This document shows, piece after piece, positions 35,558 through 43,334 of a stretch of 64,000 nt of DNA. The DNA is from an uncultured Oscillospiraceae bacterium (GTDB lineage: Bacteria; Bacillota; Clostridia; Oscillospirales; Ruminococcaceae). The first letter of the stretch is position 1. The number at the start of each line of letters is the position of its first letter. The notes under the pieces were generated by a model that was not told the origin of the DNA, did no database searches, and saw only the letters and a list, made by a program, of their open reading frames with translations. The stretch spans positions 62,001 through 126,000 of the forward strand of contig CAKSEY010000001.1 in assembly GCA_934448295.1 (NCBI GenBank), in the 5' to 3' direction. The translations under genes and the position numbers were made by a program.

Positions 35558-35926
35558 ATGGCAAGAATTGCTGGTGTGGACCTGCCCAAGGAGAAGCGCG
35601 TAGAGATAGGCCTGACCTATGTTTACGGCATCGGCAGAAAGTCTGCAAATGATATTCTGGCTAAGGCCGGCGTTAATCCTGACACCCGCGTCAAGGATCT
35701 CACCGACGAAGAAGAAGCCAAGATCCGTGAAGTAATCGACCACGGCTATGTTGTAGAGGGCGATCTCAGAAGAACCGTTGCTCTCAGCATCAAGCGTCTC
35801 GTGGAGATCAACTGCTTCCGCGGAACCCGTCATCGCAAGGGTCTTCCCTGCCGTGGTCAGAGAACAAAGACCAACGCAAGAACTCGCAAGGGTCCGAAGA
35901 AGACTATTGCTAACAAGAAGAAGTAA
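35558..35926 (+). CDS. rpsM: 30S ribosomal protein S13
   Basis: S13 (122 residues) sits in the 30S head and contacts tRNA and L5. [20 protein letters not shown] at the start and [19 protein letters not shown] near the end are canonical. AAGAGGAGGAAAAAGT precedes the ATG. It opens the alpha part of the cluster. Confidence 0.97.
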   Translation: MARIAGVDLPKEKRVEIGLTYVYGIGRKSANDILAKAGVNPDTRVKDLTDEEEAKIREVIDHGYVVEGDLRRTVALSIKRLVEINCFRGTRHRKGLPCRGQRTKTNARTRKGPKKTIANKKK

Positions 35927-35947
35927 TCACAGAAAGGTGGTATAATA

Positions 35948-36349
35948 ATGGCAGCAACCAAGGGCAAGCAGCAGGTTGTACGCAGACGCCGTGAGCGCAA
36001 GAACATCGAGAACGGTGCAGCTCATATCCAGTCTACATTCAACAACACAATCGTTACTATTACCGACCTTCAGGGCAACGCTCTTTCATGGGCAAGCGCA
36101 GGCGGACTGGGCTTCAGAGGCTCCAGAAAGTCCACACCGTTCGCAGCTCAGACAGCAGCAGATGTTGCAGCTAAGGCAGCTATGGAGCACGGTCTTAAGA
36201 CTGTTGAGGTTTTCGTTAAGGGCCCCGGCGCAGGTCGCGAGGCAGCTATCAGAGCTCTCCAGGCAGCAGGTCTTGAGGTTAAGCTCATTAAGGACGTAAC
36301 TCCGATCCCCCACAACGGATGCCGTCCCCCCAAGAGAAGACGTGTTTGA
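35948..36349 (+). CDS. rpsK: 30S ribosomal protein S11
   Basis: S11 (133 residues) helps form the platform near the mRNA exit. [39 protein letters not shown] (20 residues) and the end [18 protein letters not shown] are diagnostic. A 96-base spacer separates it from rpsD. Confidence 0.97.
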   Translation: MAATKGKQQVVRRRRERKNIENGAAHIQSTFNNTIVTITDLQGNALSWASAGGLGFRGSRKSTPFAAQTAADVAAKAAMEHGLKTVEVFVKGPGAGREAAIRALQAAGLEVKLIKDVTPIPHNGCRPPKRRRV

Positions 36350-36445
36350 TCACTGAACAGGACCGAGCTGTTCGTTTACTCGGCGTCGGCATAGCAGACT
36401 ACCTGCAAAGCCGATATTACTATTGAATAACGGAGGAAAATTACA

Positions 36446-37042
36446 ATGGCAGTTAATCGCGATCCGATTTTAAAGAGATGCAGAGCACTGGACCTCAGCC
36501 CCGCAGTACTGGGCTATGACAAGAAGTCCAACAGAAACCCCAACGGAAACAAGAGAAAGAAAGAGTCTGAGTACGCTTCCCAGCTCAAGGAGAAGCAGAA
36601 GCTCAAGTTCATCTACGGCGTCCTCGAGAAGCAGTTCTATCACTACTATGAGCTGGCTACCAAGGAAGAGGGTATCGCCGGTGAGAACCTCCTCAAGCTC
36701 CTCGAGTCCAGACTCGACAATGTTGTTTTCAGAATGGGCATGGCATGCACAAGACGCGAGGCTCGTCAGCTTGTTTCTCACGGTCATTTCTGTGTGAACG
36801 GCAAGAGAGTTGATATCCCATCTTACAGAGTTAAGGTAGGCGACGTTATCTCCCTGCACGAGAACAGCAAGAAGAGCAAGAAGTTCGAGCAGATTGCCGA
36901 AGTTGCAGGCGGCAGAGTTACTCCTCTCTGGCTCGAAGTCAACAAGGAGGCAGGCACAGCTAAGGTACTTCGTCCGTTCCAGCGTGAAGAGCTTGACTAC
37001 GACATCGCTGAACACTTAATTATCGAGCTGTATTCTAAATAA
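36446..37042 (+). CDS. rpsD: 30S ribosomal protein S4
   Basis: S4 (198 residues) starts small-subunit assembly. The S4 RNA-binding domain is seen as RLDNVVFRMGMACTRREARQ and VSHGHFCVNGKRVDIPSYRV. The N-terminal zinc cysteines of some S4 proteins are absent; only one Cys remains there. S4 often represses its own gene in Firmicutes; the spacers before (96 bases) and after it (193 bases, toward rpoA) could hold such a site, but I see no clear match. Confidence 0.97.
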   Translation: MAVNRDPILKRCRALDLSPAVLGYDKKSNRNPNGNKRKKESEYASQLKEKQKLKFIYGVLEKQFYHYYELATKEEGIAGENLLKLLESRLDNVVFRMGMACTRREARQLVSHGHFCVNGKRVDIPSYRVKVGDVISLHENSKKSKKFEQIAEVAGGRVTPLWLEVNKEAGTAKVLRPFQREELDYDIAEHLIIELYSK

Positions 37043-37235
37043 TAGCATAGAAGCATACAGATATTTAGTGCAGTTATTTTTAATTCATAGTCTGCAGCCG
37101 CTGTTTAACAGCGTCAAACTGTGCCAATGCTATGTTATATAGCTGCGGCACGGGCAGAGTGTGATTTAAAATTAACAGCGAATATGGCAATAAGCACAGG
37201 ATAATTAACAGACGAGAACTTGTGGAGGGTACCAA

Positions 37236-38195
37236 ATGCTTGAAAAAATCGAAAAGCTCAATATCGAAACCTCAAAATTACGCTCAGACGGAACCTATGG
37301 AATGTTCGTTCTCGAACCGCTTCAGAGCGGATACGGCAACACGCTCGGCAACAGCCTGAGAAGAGTGCTCCTCTCCTCCCTGCCCGGCGTTGCAGCCACA
37401 TCTGTGAAGATTGACGGCGTTCAGCACGAATTCTCCACTGTCCCCGGCGTTAAGGAGGACGTTACAGAGCTGATCCTCAACATCAAGGGACTCAGAGCTA
37501 AAATGTACGGCGAAGCGCCCAAGACCATCTACATCGAAGCAGAGGGCGAGGGCGAGGTAACAGCCGGCGATATCAAGACCGACAGCGAGGTGGAGATCCT
37601 CGACCCCGGTATGCACATCGCTACGCTGGGTGCCGGCGCAAAGCTGTTCATGGATATCACGCTGGACAGAGGCAGAGGCTATGTTTCTGCTGAACTCAAC
37701 AAAGAGCAGCTCCAGCCTGTTATTGGAGTTATCCCGATTGACAGTATCTACACTCCTGTCCTGAAGTGCAACTACACTGTTGAAAATACCCGCGTTGGTC
37801 AGAGAACCGATTTTGAAAAGCTCATCATCGAGATCTGGACCGACGGTACGATCTCCGCTAAGGAAGCCGTTTCCTATGCGGCTAAGATCCTTATCGAGCG
37901 TCTCAAGCTGTTTGCGGATCTCTCTGACGATTCTGAGCAGCCCGAGCTGATGGTCGAGAAGGAAGAGAACCGCAAGGACAAGGTGCTTGAGATGACTATT
38001 GAAGAGCTTGAACTTTCCGTTCGTTCCTTCAACTGCCTCAAGCGCGCTGGTATCAACACAGTAGACGACCTCATCAACAAGTCCCCGGAGGACATGATGA
38101 AGGTCAGAAACCTGGGTAAGAAGTCTTTCGACGAGGTCAAGGCTAAGCTGAACTCTCTCGGATTCGACCTCACACCCTCTGAAGAAAACAACTGA
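37236..38195 (+). CDS. rpoA: RNA polymerase alpha subunit
   Basis: The alpha dimer scaffolds RNA polymerase assembly. The 319-residue protein has the N-terminal assembly domain with [20 protein letters not shown] (20 residues) and the C-terminal domain with [20 protein letters not shown], which binds UP elements and activators. GTGGAGGGTACCA precedes the ATG. The 193-base gap after rpsD is larger than usual and could contain an internal promoter, which I could not place. Confidence 0.97.
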   Translation: MLEKIEKLNIETSKLRSDGTYGMFVLEPLQSGYGNTLGNSLRRVLLSSLPGVAATSVKIDGVQHEFSTVPGVKEDVTELILNIKGLRAKMYGEAPKTIYIEAEGEGEVTAGDIKTDSEVEILDPGMHIATLGAGAKLFMDITLDRGRGYVSAELNKEQLQPVIGVIPIDSIYTPVLKCNYTVENTRVGQRTDFEKLIIEIWTDGTISAKEAVSYAAKILIERLKLFADLSDDSEQPELMVEKEENRKDKVLEMTIEELELSVRSFNCLKRAGINTVDDLINKSPEDMMKVRNLGKKSFDEVKAKLNSLGFDLTPSEENN

Positions 38196-38256
38196 TCCGG
38201 ACGTCAGGCAACTGACTGAGCCGATAATACATTCCTATTGAAAGGAGAATGGAAAT

Positions 38257-38598
38257 ATGCCGGGAACAAGAAAGCTGGGCAGACCCAGCGACCACAGAAA
38301 TGCAATGCTCAGAGGCATGGTTACATTCCTGCTGGAGAACGGTAAGATCGAGACTACCGTTACCCGTGCGAAGGAAGTTCGCGCAGAAGCAGAAAAGATG
38401 ATCACACTTGGCAAGGTTAACACACTTCACACCAAGCGTCAGGTTCTTTCATACGTTACTAAGGAAGATGTTGCTAAGAAGGTATTCGACGAGATCGCTC
38501 CGAAGTACGCTGACAAGAACGGTGGTTACACAAGAATTTACAAGATCGGTCCGCGCCGCGGCGACGCTGCCGAGATGGCAATTATTGAGCTTGTTTGA
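38257..38598 (+). CDS. rplQ: 50S ribosomal protein L17
   Basis: L17 (113 residues) lies near the tunnel exit. The start [20 protein letters not shown] and the end [20 protein letters not shown] are canonical. It closes the S10-spc-alpha run and is followed by a strong terminator. Confidence 0.97.
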   Translation: MPGTRKLGRPSDHRNAMLRGMVTFLLENGKIETTVTRAKEVRAEAEKMITLGKVNTLHTKRQVLSYVTKEDVAKKVFDEIAPKYADKNGGYTRIYKIGPRRGDAAEMAIIELV

Positions 38599-38610
38599 TT
38601 TATAATAAAA

Positions 38611-38638
38611 TCCCTCTCCGTTGGAGGGGGATTTTTTT
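38611..38638 (+). terminator. Terminator of the ribosomal cluster
   Basis: TCCCTCTCC (38611-38619) pairs with GGAGGGGGA (38623-38631) with one T-G pair, followed by seven T. It ends the long plus-strand transcript and lies between convergent rplQ and htpG. Confidence 0.9.
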
Positions 38639-38691
38639 GCGGTTAATAATAGAAAATGGCGCTCTGGAAACGGAGCGCCATTTGTGTTCGA

Positions 38692-40581
38692 TTATTCAGC
38701 CATGATCTCGCACAGCTTGTTTGTGAACTCAACGGGATTCTCAATAGGCATACCCTCAATGAGCAGCGCCTGCGAATACAGGATATCGGCGTATTCAGCC
38801 ACCTTGTCCTTGTTGTCCTCGGCGTAGAGCTTTTTGAGCTTCTCAAATATCGGGTGGGAAGCGTTGATCTCAAGTATCTTCTCAGCCTTTGCGTTGTGAG
38901 CCTGCTCGTCCGGCATTGCGGAGAGCACCTTTTCCATCTCAACTGAGAGCATACCCTCGCTGGTTATGCACACCGGGTGAGTTTTCAGGCGCTGGGACAG
39001 CTTAACGGCCTTTACCTTGCCGCCGAGCTTCTCGGTCATCAGGTCGAACAGACCCTTGTTATCCTCCTCAGCCTTCTTGATTTCTTCCTTCTCTGCGTCA
39101 GTTTCAAGCCCGAGGTCGTCAGCGGATACCGACTTGAACTCCTTGCCGTTGTAGTCGTGCATCATCTGCATTGTGAACTCGTCAACGTGGTCGGTGAAGT
39201 AGAGTATCTCGTAACCCTTGTCGCGAACCATTTCGGTCTGCGGGAGCGCCTCAATGCGGGCAATGCTGCTTCCGCTTGCGAAGTAGATGTACTTCTGCTC
39301 CTCCTTCATTCTGGAAACGTACTCCTCCAGAGTAACGTAGCCGCCGAAGCTGCTCTTGAACATCAGCAGATCCTGGAGGTTCTCCTTGTTGGCGCCGAAG
39401 CTCTCGTAAATGCCGTATTTGAGCTGAGTTCCGAAAGCGTCGAAGAACTTCTCGTATTTCTCGCGTTCGTTCTTCTGGAGCTTTTTCAGCTCGTTGCGGA
39501 TGGACTTTTCAAGGCTCTTTGCGATGAGCTTTAGCTGGCGGTCATGCTGGAGCATTTCACGGGAGATGTTCAGCGAAAGATCCTCGCTGTCCACCAGACC
39601 TCTTACGAAGCTGAAATAGTCAGGCAGCAGATCCGCGCACTTGTCCATGATGAGCACGCCGCTGGAGTAAAGCTGGAGCCCCTTTTCAAAGTTCTTGGAA
39701 TAGTAGTCATACGGAGCCTTTGCCGGGATATACAGCAGCGCCGTGTAGGTCGCGGTGCCCTCGGTGCGGGTGTGGATATGCAGCAGCGGATCCTCGAAAT
39801 CGTAGAACTTATCCTTGTAGAACTGGTTGTATTCCTCGTCCTTGAGTTCGCTCCTGGACTTCTTCCAGATAGGCGTCATGCTGTTGAGGGTCTCGGTGAC
39901 GATCTCCTTTTCATACTCGTCCTTGGAGCCTTCCTTGAGCTTTTCGTGCTCCATATCCATCTTGATTGGGTAGCGGATATAGTCGGAGTACTTCTTTACA
40001 AGCTGCTTTATCTTGTACGGCGTGAGGAACTCGTCGTAGTTCTCCTCCTCGGCGTTGTCCTTTATTTCAAGGATTATCTGCGTGCCGTGGTCGTCCTTCT
40101 GCGCCTCGGAGATAGTGTAGCCGTCAACGCCCTCGCTCTCCCACATATAGGCGGTATCAGCGCCGTAAGCCTTGGATAATACGGTGACTTTCTTCGCCAC
40201 CATGAACGCGGAATAGAAGCCAACGCCGAACTGACCGATGATGTTGACGTCCTCGGTCTTTTCGTTCTCGTTCTTGAAAGCCAGCGAGCCGGATTTTGCG
40301 ATGGTGCCGAGGTTGTTCTCCAGCTCGTCCTTGGTCATGCCGATACCGTTATCGGTGATTATGAGCTTTCTGTCGTCCTTGTTGACCTCCAGCTTTATAG
40401 CCATGTCTGAGCGTGTGATACCCGTGTTCTCGCTCATGGACTTGAAATACAGCTTGTCCATCGCGTCGCTTGCGTTGGAGATAAGCTCGCGCAGGAAAAT
40501 TTCCTTGTGCGTGTAGATGGAGTTGATCATCATTTCAAGCAGGCGCTTGGATTCCGCCTTGAATTCTTTTGTTTCTGCCAT
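38692..40581 (-). CDS. htpG: Chaperone HtpG (Hsp90)
   Basis: HtpG is the ATP-dependent bacterial Hsp90. I start at the ATG at 40581, nine bases after AAGGAG, giving 629 residues; an ATG nine bases earlier is possible. GHKL ATPase landmarks are [25 protein letters not shown] and [14 protein letters not shown]; the middle and C-terminal dimerisation domains are full length. A perfect CIRCE operator and a SigA-type promoter precede it, so it is probably repressed by HrcA, unlike htpG of Bacillus subtilis. Confidence 0.96.
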   Translation of the reverse strand: MAETKEFKAESKRLLEMMINSIYTHKEIFLRELISNASDAMDKLYFKSMSENTGITRSDMAIKLEVNKDDRKLIITDNGIGMTKDELENNLGTIAKSGSLAFKNENEKTEDVNIIGQFGVGFYSAFMVAKKVTVLSKAYGADTAYMWESEGVDGYTISEAQKDDHGTQIILEIKDNAEEENYDEFLTPYKIKQLVKKYSDYIRYPIKMDMEHEKLKEGSKDEYEKEIVTETLNSMTPIWKKSRSELKDEEYNQFYKDKFYDFEDPLLHIHTRTEGTATYTALLYIPAKAPYDYYSKNFEKGLQLYSSGVLIMDKCADLLPDYFSFVRGLVDSEDLSLNISREMLQHDRQLKLIAKSLEKSIRNELKKLQKNEREKYEKFFDAFGTQLKYGIYESFGANKENLQDLLMFKSSFGGYVTLEEYVSRMKEEQKYIYFASGSSIARIEALPQTEMVRDKGYEILYFTDHVDEFTMQMMHDYNGKEFKSVSADDLGLETDAEKEEIKKAEEDNKGLFDLMTEKLGGKVKAVKLSQRLKTHPVCITSEGMLSVEMEKVLSAMPDEQAHNAKAEKILEINASHPIFEKLKKLYAEDNKDKVAEYADILYSQALLIEGMPIENPVEFTNKLCEIMAE

Positions 40582-40629
40582 TGTAAACATCTCCTTATAT
40601 CTGTCGGTAAAATGCCGTTTTTAGCAATT

Positions 40630-40656
40630 TTAGCACTCTATCTCTCTGAGTGCTAA
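40630..40656. promoter_or_regulatory. CIRCE operator (HrcA site) upstream of htpG
   Basis: TTAGCACTC (40630-40638), nine bases, GAGTGCTAA (40648-40656) is a perfect CIRCE inverted repeat. It lies just downstream of the htpG minus 10 box, overlapping the expected transcription start, the usual position for HrcA repression. Confidence 0.95.
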
Positions 40657-40660
40657 TTCT

Positions 40661-40688
40661 ATTATACACCTTTTTCAGAAAAAATCAA
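40661..40688 (-). promoter_or_regulatory. htpG promoter
   Basis: On the minus strand TTGATT (40683-40688) and TATAAT (40661-40666) are 16 bases apart. The CIRCE element starts five bases after the minus 10 box. Confidence 0.8.
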
Positions 40689-40733
40689 GGGGTAATTTAC
40701 GGATTTTTGAAAAAACAACTTGAAAATGAAAAA

Positions 40734-40759
40734 GCCGCCCGGAATCCCCTCCGGACGGC
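40734..40759 (-). terminator. Terminator of the small membrane protein gene
   Basis: GCCGCCCGGA (40734-40743) pairs with TCCGGACGGC (40750-40759, one mismatch-like C/A position), followed on the minus strand by TTTTTCATTTT. Confidence 0.85.
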
Positions 40760-40770
40760 TCAATATAAAA

Positions 40771-41172
40771 TTACTTAACAGCTTTAAGCTTCATTCTGCC
40801 GGAAAGCCCGGTGAACATAAGCTGGAACGCCAGCAGGACTGCGCCAGTCACCAGCGGAAGCATATTGAAAATCATTGCGGAGCGCAGCATTTCGCTGTCG
40901 CTTCCCATGCTGATATAGAGGTTCCACCACAGCATAGCCGAAAAGACAGCGCCGGAACCCAGCGAAGCCCCCAGCATAACTGCCAGCCTGTGCCTTGCCC
41001 CCAGGGAGAAGCATATCACCTCAGCGCAGATGGTCTGGACAGTCACGCACAGGATCATGAACACATACATAGAGCCGGGGTCGGTCAGCCATGCGTCAAA
41101 GCAGTAAAAAAACTCCATTATTAATGATGCAATCAGAATCAGTAATGATGAAATCAATGCAGCCTTTTTCAT
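40771..41172 (-). CDS. Four-helix membrane protein (DUF3021-like)
   Basis: I start at the ATG at 41172, nine bases after GGAGG; a GTG at 41181 overlaps that spacing. The 133-residue product has four hydrophobic segments (about 4-25, 36-58, 65-90 and 100-122) and short loops, the layout of DUF3021 membrane proteins, which are common in Firmicutes and often accompany LytTR regulators. No such regulator is adjacent. Function is unknown. It lies 19 bases after the secreted-protein gene on the same strand and ends in a terminator. Confidence 0.6.
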   Translation of the reverse strand: MKKAALISSLLILIASLIMEFFYCFDAWLTDPGSMYVFMILCVTVQTICAEVICFSLGARHRLAVMLGASLGSGAVFSAMLWWNLYISMGSDSEMLRSAMIFNMLPLVTGAVLLAFQLMFTGLSGRMKLKAVK

Positions 41173-41191
41173 ATGATGCACCTCCGTTTAA

Positions 41192-41773
41192 TTAAATATT
41201 GCCCTCTGTGTCACATGTCATAGATAATGTATAATCTGTTGATGCTCCACTGGCTGCGGTAAATGTATACGGTAATGTAACAGTTACCGATGGCTTAACG
41301 AACAGGAATCCGGAGTTATTAGTCACAGTTATATTACCGTTTTTCTCCATTTTGACTCCGGACCCAGGTTTAAATGAATAGGTTTTTGAAGTGCATGAAA
41401 CAGTATTTTTATCACTATTATATTTAAATTCACAAGTTAAGGTTGCAGTGCCTGTAACTACAAAACCACCAGTCACCCTGTGTCCATGTTCTTTTTTGAC
41501 GGTGTTTTTTCTGGTTCCAGAACTTCTTGCATTTAATGAAAAAGATGCTGTTTCATATGAGCTTGAAACGGTTTCTATAATGAATTCATCTTCCGACAGC
41601 CATTCAACGTTTTGAGAAACGATACATTCATTTTCTGAAAGAATCATCTCGCTGTTATAATTTAACAGTAATTCATTCTCGATGTCATATGAAGGAGCTG
41701 CGGCAAATGTTGTAGTACCTAATGAAAGTAACATTGACAATGTCAATGCACTTGTTGCTAATACCTTTTTCAT
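41192..41773 (-). CDS. Secreted protein of unknown function
   Basis: I start at the ATG at 41773, after AAAGGTGATAAGAACATT. The 193-residue product has a signal peptide, MKKVLATSALTLSMLLSLGT followed by TTFAAA, with cleavage likely after the AAA. The mature part is Ser/Thr/Asn-rich and looks beta-rich, with two cysteines (about 132 and 142) and a third near the C-terminus. Codon use is more AT-rich than the neighbours. A consensus SigA promoter lies at 41909-41937, leaving a leader of about 130 nt. Likely co-transcribed with the membrane protein downstream; a secreted product plus a small membrane protein could be a matched pair, but nothing proves this. Confidence 0.65.
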   Translation of the reverse strand: MKKVLATSALTLSMLLSLGTTTFAAAPSYDIENELLLNYNSEMILSENECIVSQNVEWLSEDEFIIETVSSSYETASFSLNARSSGTRKNTVKKEHGHRVTGGFVVTGTATLTCEFKYNSDKNTVSCTSKTYSFKPGSGVKMEKNGNITVTNNSGFLFVKPSVTVTLPYTFTAASGASTDYTLSMTCDTEGNI

Positions 41774-41908
41774 AATGTTCTTATCACCTTTCACAAATAA
41801 TATTAACCCAAAGTAAAAAATAATTGTGTATCAATACACCTCCCCCCTTGCCCAATTAATCGTTTTTCAGCAAAATAAATTCGATCGAAAACCTTTGCTT
41901 TCAATTAT

Positions 41909-41937
41909 ATTATATATTATAAATGTCAAAATGTCAA
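41909..41937 (-). promoter_or_regulatory. Consensus SigA promoter of the secreted-protein gene
   Basis: On the minus strand TTGACA (41932-41937) and TATAAT (41909-41914) are separated by 17 bases. The 41774-41908 leader contains a small GTGTAT/ATACAC hairpin (41829-41842) followed by a T-rich run, which may act as a weak attenuator. Confidence 0.8.
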
Positions 41938-42096
41938 TCCCAAAATAACTATTCTCCTTAATTCACAATTATAAATGTAGTTTTTTGTAAATGTTGGATA
42001 GTGCATAATGGCGAAATATTTATCGTAATGTCTATAACACGCATTTTTTGTACAATATAACCATAATATAATTTTAAAATTTGTGCTATATGCAAA

Positions 42097-42125
42097 TTGC
42101 AAAAAATGGGCAAAAATGATATAAT
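42097..42125 (+). promoter_or_regulatory. Promoter of the orphan RNA
   Basis: TTGCAA (42097-42102) and TATAAT (42120-42125) are 17 bases apart on the plus strand, divergent from the secreted-protein gene. No coding sequence with a ribosome binding site follows. Confidence 0.7.
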
Positions 42126-42131
42126 AACAAT

Positions 42132-42290
42132 ATAATAATTATGCAAGACAGTATTGTAAGCTCTTGTTGGCTAACATACTTCTTAATATATTTTCCCCAA
42201 TTATTTCAGCCGAGGAAAGCGCTTTTCCCCAAGCGTTCGGCTAATTCATTTAAGTTTACCGCAGACACCCCCTGTCTGCGGATTTTTTTT
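42132..42290 (+). ncRNA. Orphan small RNA candidate (about 160 nt)
   Basis: The stretch lies between a good SigA-type promoter and a strong intrinsic terminator and has no credible open frame. One structured part is AGCCGA (42208-42213) with TCGGCT (42237-42242), enclosing GGAAA/TTTCC. The 5' part GCAAGACAG (42143-42151) can pair with CTGTCTGC in the 3' arm of the terminator, so a long-range 5'-3' stem competes with the terminator. This could be a 6S-like RNA, a riboregulator or an attenuator. I match it to no family. The rest of the 41774-42527 gap holds only this unit and the flanking promoters. Confidence 0.6.
42259..42290 (+). terminator. Terminator of the orphan RNA
   Basis: CCGCAGACA (42259-42267) pairs perfectly with TGTCTGCGG (42273-42281), followed by A and eight T. 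Confidence 0.92.
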
Positions 42291-42418
42291 GCGTTTTTTG
42301 CCAATTTGGGAAAATTGTATTAGTTTACACTAACCAAAAGAGTTTCCCGGAGTTAACGTTAGCCCGCACTACCACTGGATTTGTCGCATATTTTTCGAAA
42401 AAATATCACATAAAACCC

Positions 42419-42446
42419 TTGACTTTTTCTGAAAATATGTTACAAT
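42419..42446 (+). promoter_or_regulatory. Ferredoxin promoter
   Basis: TTGACT (42419-42424) and TACAAT (42441-42446) are 16 bases apart. The leader of about 75 nt contains ACGG/CCGT and the palindrome GGGTAATTACCC (42489-42500). Confidence 0.75.
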
Positions 42447-42527
42447 ATAATAAAGACAAAACGGAGGTCGTCCGTTAGTCATTTCAGTGGGTAATTACCC
42501 GGACAATACTTATGGAGGTATACTATT

Positions 42528-42698
42528 ATGGCATACGTAATTTCTGACGATTGCATCGCTTGCGGCGCTTGCGCTGAGGGATGTCCTGTAAACGCAATTT
42601 CCGAGGGTGACGGCAAGTACGTTATCGACGCTGACGCTTGCGTTAGCTGCGGCGCTTGCGCAGGCACCTGCCCTGTTGGCGCTCCTTCCGAGGCTTAA
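42528..42698 (+). CDS. 2[4Fe-4S] ferredoxin
   Basis: A 56-residue product starts MAYVISDDCIACGACAEGCP and ends with CGACAGTCPVGAPSEA. It has two CxxCxxCxxxCP motifs (Cys9, 12, 15, 19 and Cys38, 41, 44, 48), each pattern binding one 4Fe-4S cluster with the last Cys swapped. This is the classical clostridial low-potential electron carrier for pyruvate oxidation, hydrogenases and other redox enzymes. TATGGAGGTATACTATT precedes the ATG. It has its own promoter and terminator, so it is monocistronic. Confidence 0.96.
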   Translation: MAYVISDDCIACGACAEGCPVNAISEGDGKYVIDADACVSCGACAGTCPVGAPSEA

Positions 42699-42721
42699 TT
42701 GAAAGCACTCTGAACACAACT

Positions 42722-42752
42722 ATCCCCCGCCTTAACTGGCAGGGGATTTTTT
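42722..42752 (+). terminator. Ferredoxin terminator
   Basis: ATCCCCCGCC (42722-42731 region) pairs with GGCAGGGGAT (42738-42747), followed by six T. Confidence 0.85.
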
Positions 42753-42754
42753 GT

Positions 42755-42789
42755 AAAAAAATATCCCCCGGAGGTTATCCGGGGGATAT
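42755..42789 (-). terminator. Terminator of the SseB-like gene
   Basis: ATATCCCCCGGA (42761-42772) pairs perfectly with TCCGGGGGATAT (42778-42789). On the minus strand a run of T follows (42755-42760). Confidence 0.9.
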
Positions 42790-42794
42790 CTGTA

Positions 42795-43289
42795 TTACTC
42801 TTCTGTGAGGGTATCCGTGGGAGCGATGGGGTTAGCAGGAGCCTCGGGAGCCTTAAGCTTATCCTTGTTCTCCATAACCAGCAGGTTCATCTCAAACGGG
42901 GTGAAAAGTCTGGCGCACGGTGAACCGGGGTTCAGCACTGCGGTCTTGCCCTTGATGGCGTTGAACAGGCGCGTGGTGTTCATCTTCATGCAGTTGAAGG
43001 ACTTCTGCTCGCCCTTTGCGAGAACGGACATCCTTGCGGGAGACGTGAAGAACGGGATAACGCTCTGACCATCCTTGTTGGTCATCATCATGATGTTCAG
43101 CAGGCGGTTGCCGTTAGCGTCCGTGTTATTGCTGAGCCCTGCGACTGCGAACACATCAGCGGCCATAAGGTCGGGGAGAACTGTTTTCCACTTTGATTTT
43201 GTCGCGTCCTTGTTGGCTTCGGTGATTCTATCTTCAAGCGCCTTGTTGAAGTTTTTCATCTGCTCGGGAGTAAGCGGCTGATTAGACAT
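42795..43289 (-). CDS. SseB-family protein
   Basis: The 164-residue protein resembles the SseB N-terminal domain: VFAVAGLSNN, then LLNIMMMTNKDGQSVIPFFTS (21 residues in nature, read here in two parts) and FNCMKMNTTRLFNAIKG, ending with NPGSPCARLFTPFEM. The fold is found in diverse bacteria, with varied and mostly unknown roles. A Pro/Ala-rich tail follows. It lies 45 bases downstream of thrS on the same strand and ends in a perfect-stem terminator. AAAGGTAACGATATT precedes the ATG. Confidence 0.7.
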   Translation of the reverse strand: MSNQPLTPEQMKNFNKALEDRITEANKDATKSKWKTVLPDLMAADVFAVAGLSNNTDANGNRLLNIMMMTNKDGQSVIPFFTSPARMSVLAKGEQKSFNCMKMNTTRLFNAIKGKTAVLNPGSPCARLFTPFEMNLLVMENKDKLKAPEAPANPIAPTDTLTEE

Positions 43290-43334
43290 AATATCGTTAC
43301 CTTTCTGTTGGTTTCTCCGCCGTGGCGGTTGGAT

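Noticed and set aside
42132..42290. SRP RNA (ffs) as the identity of the orphan RNA
   Set aside because: The SRP helix 8 motif with the GGAA tetraloop flanked by the conserved asymmetric bulge was not found, and the fold looks different.
42141..42323. 60-codon open frame starting inside the orphan RNA
   Set aside because: No ribosome binding site precedes it and it reads through the terminator stem and T tract. A non-coding RNA explains the promoter and terminator better.
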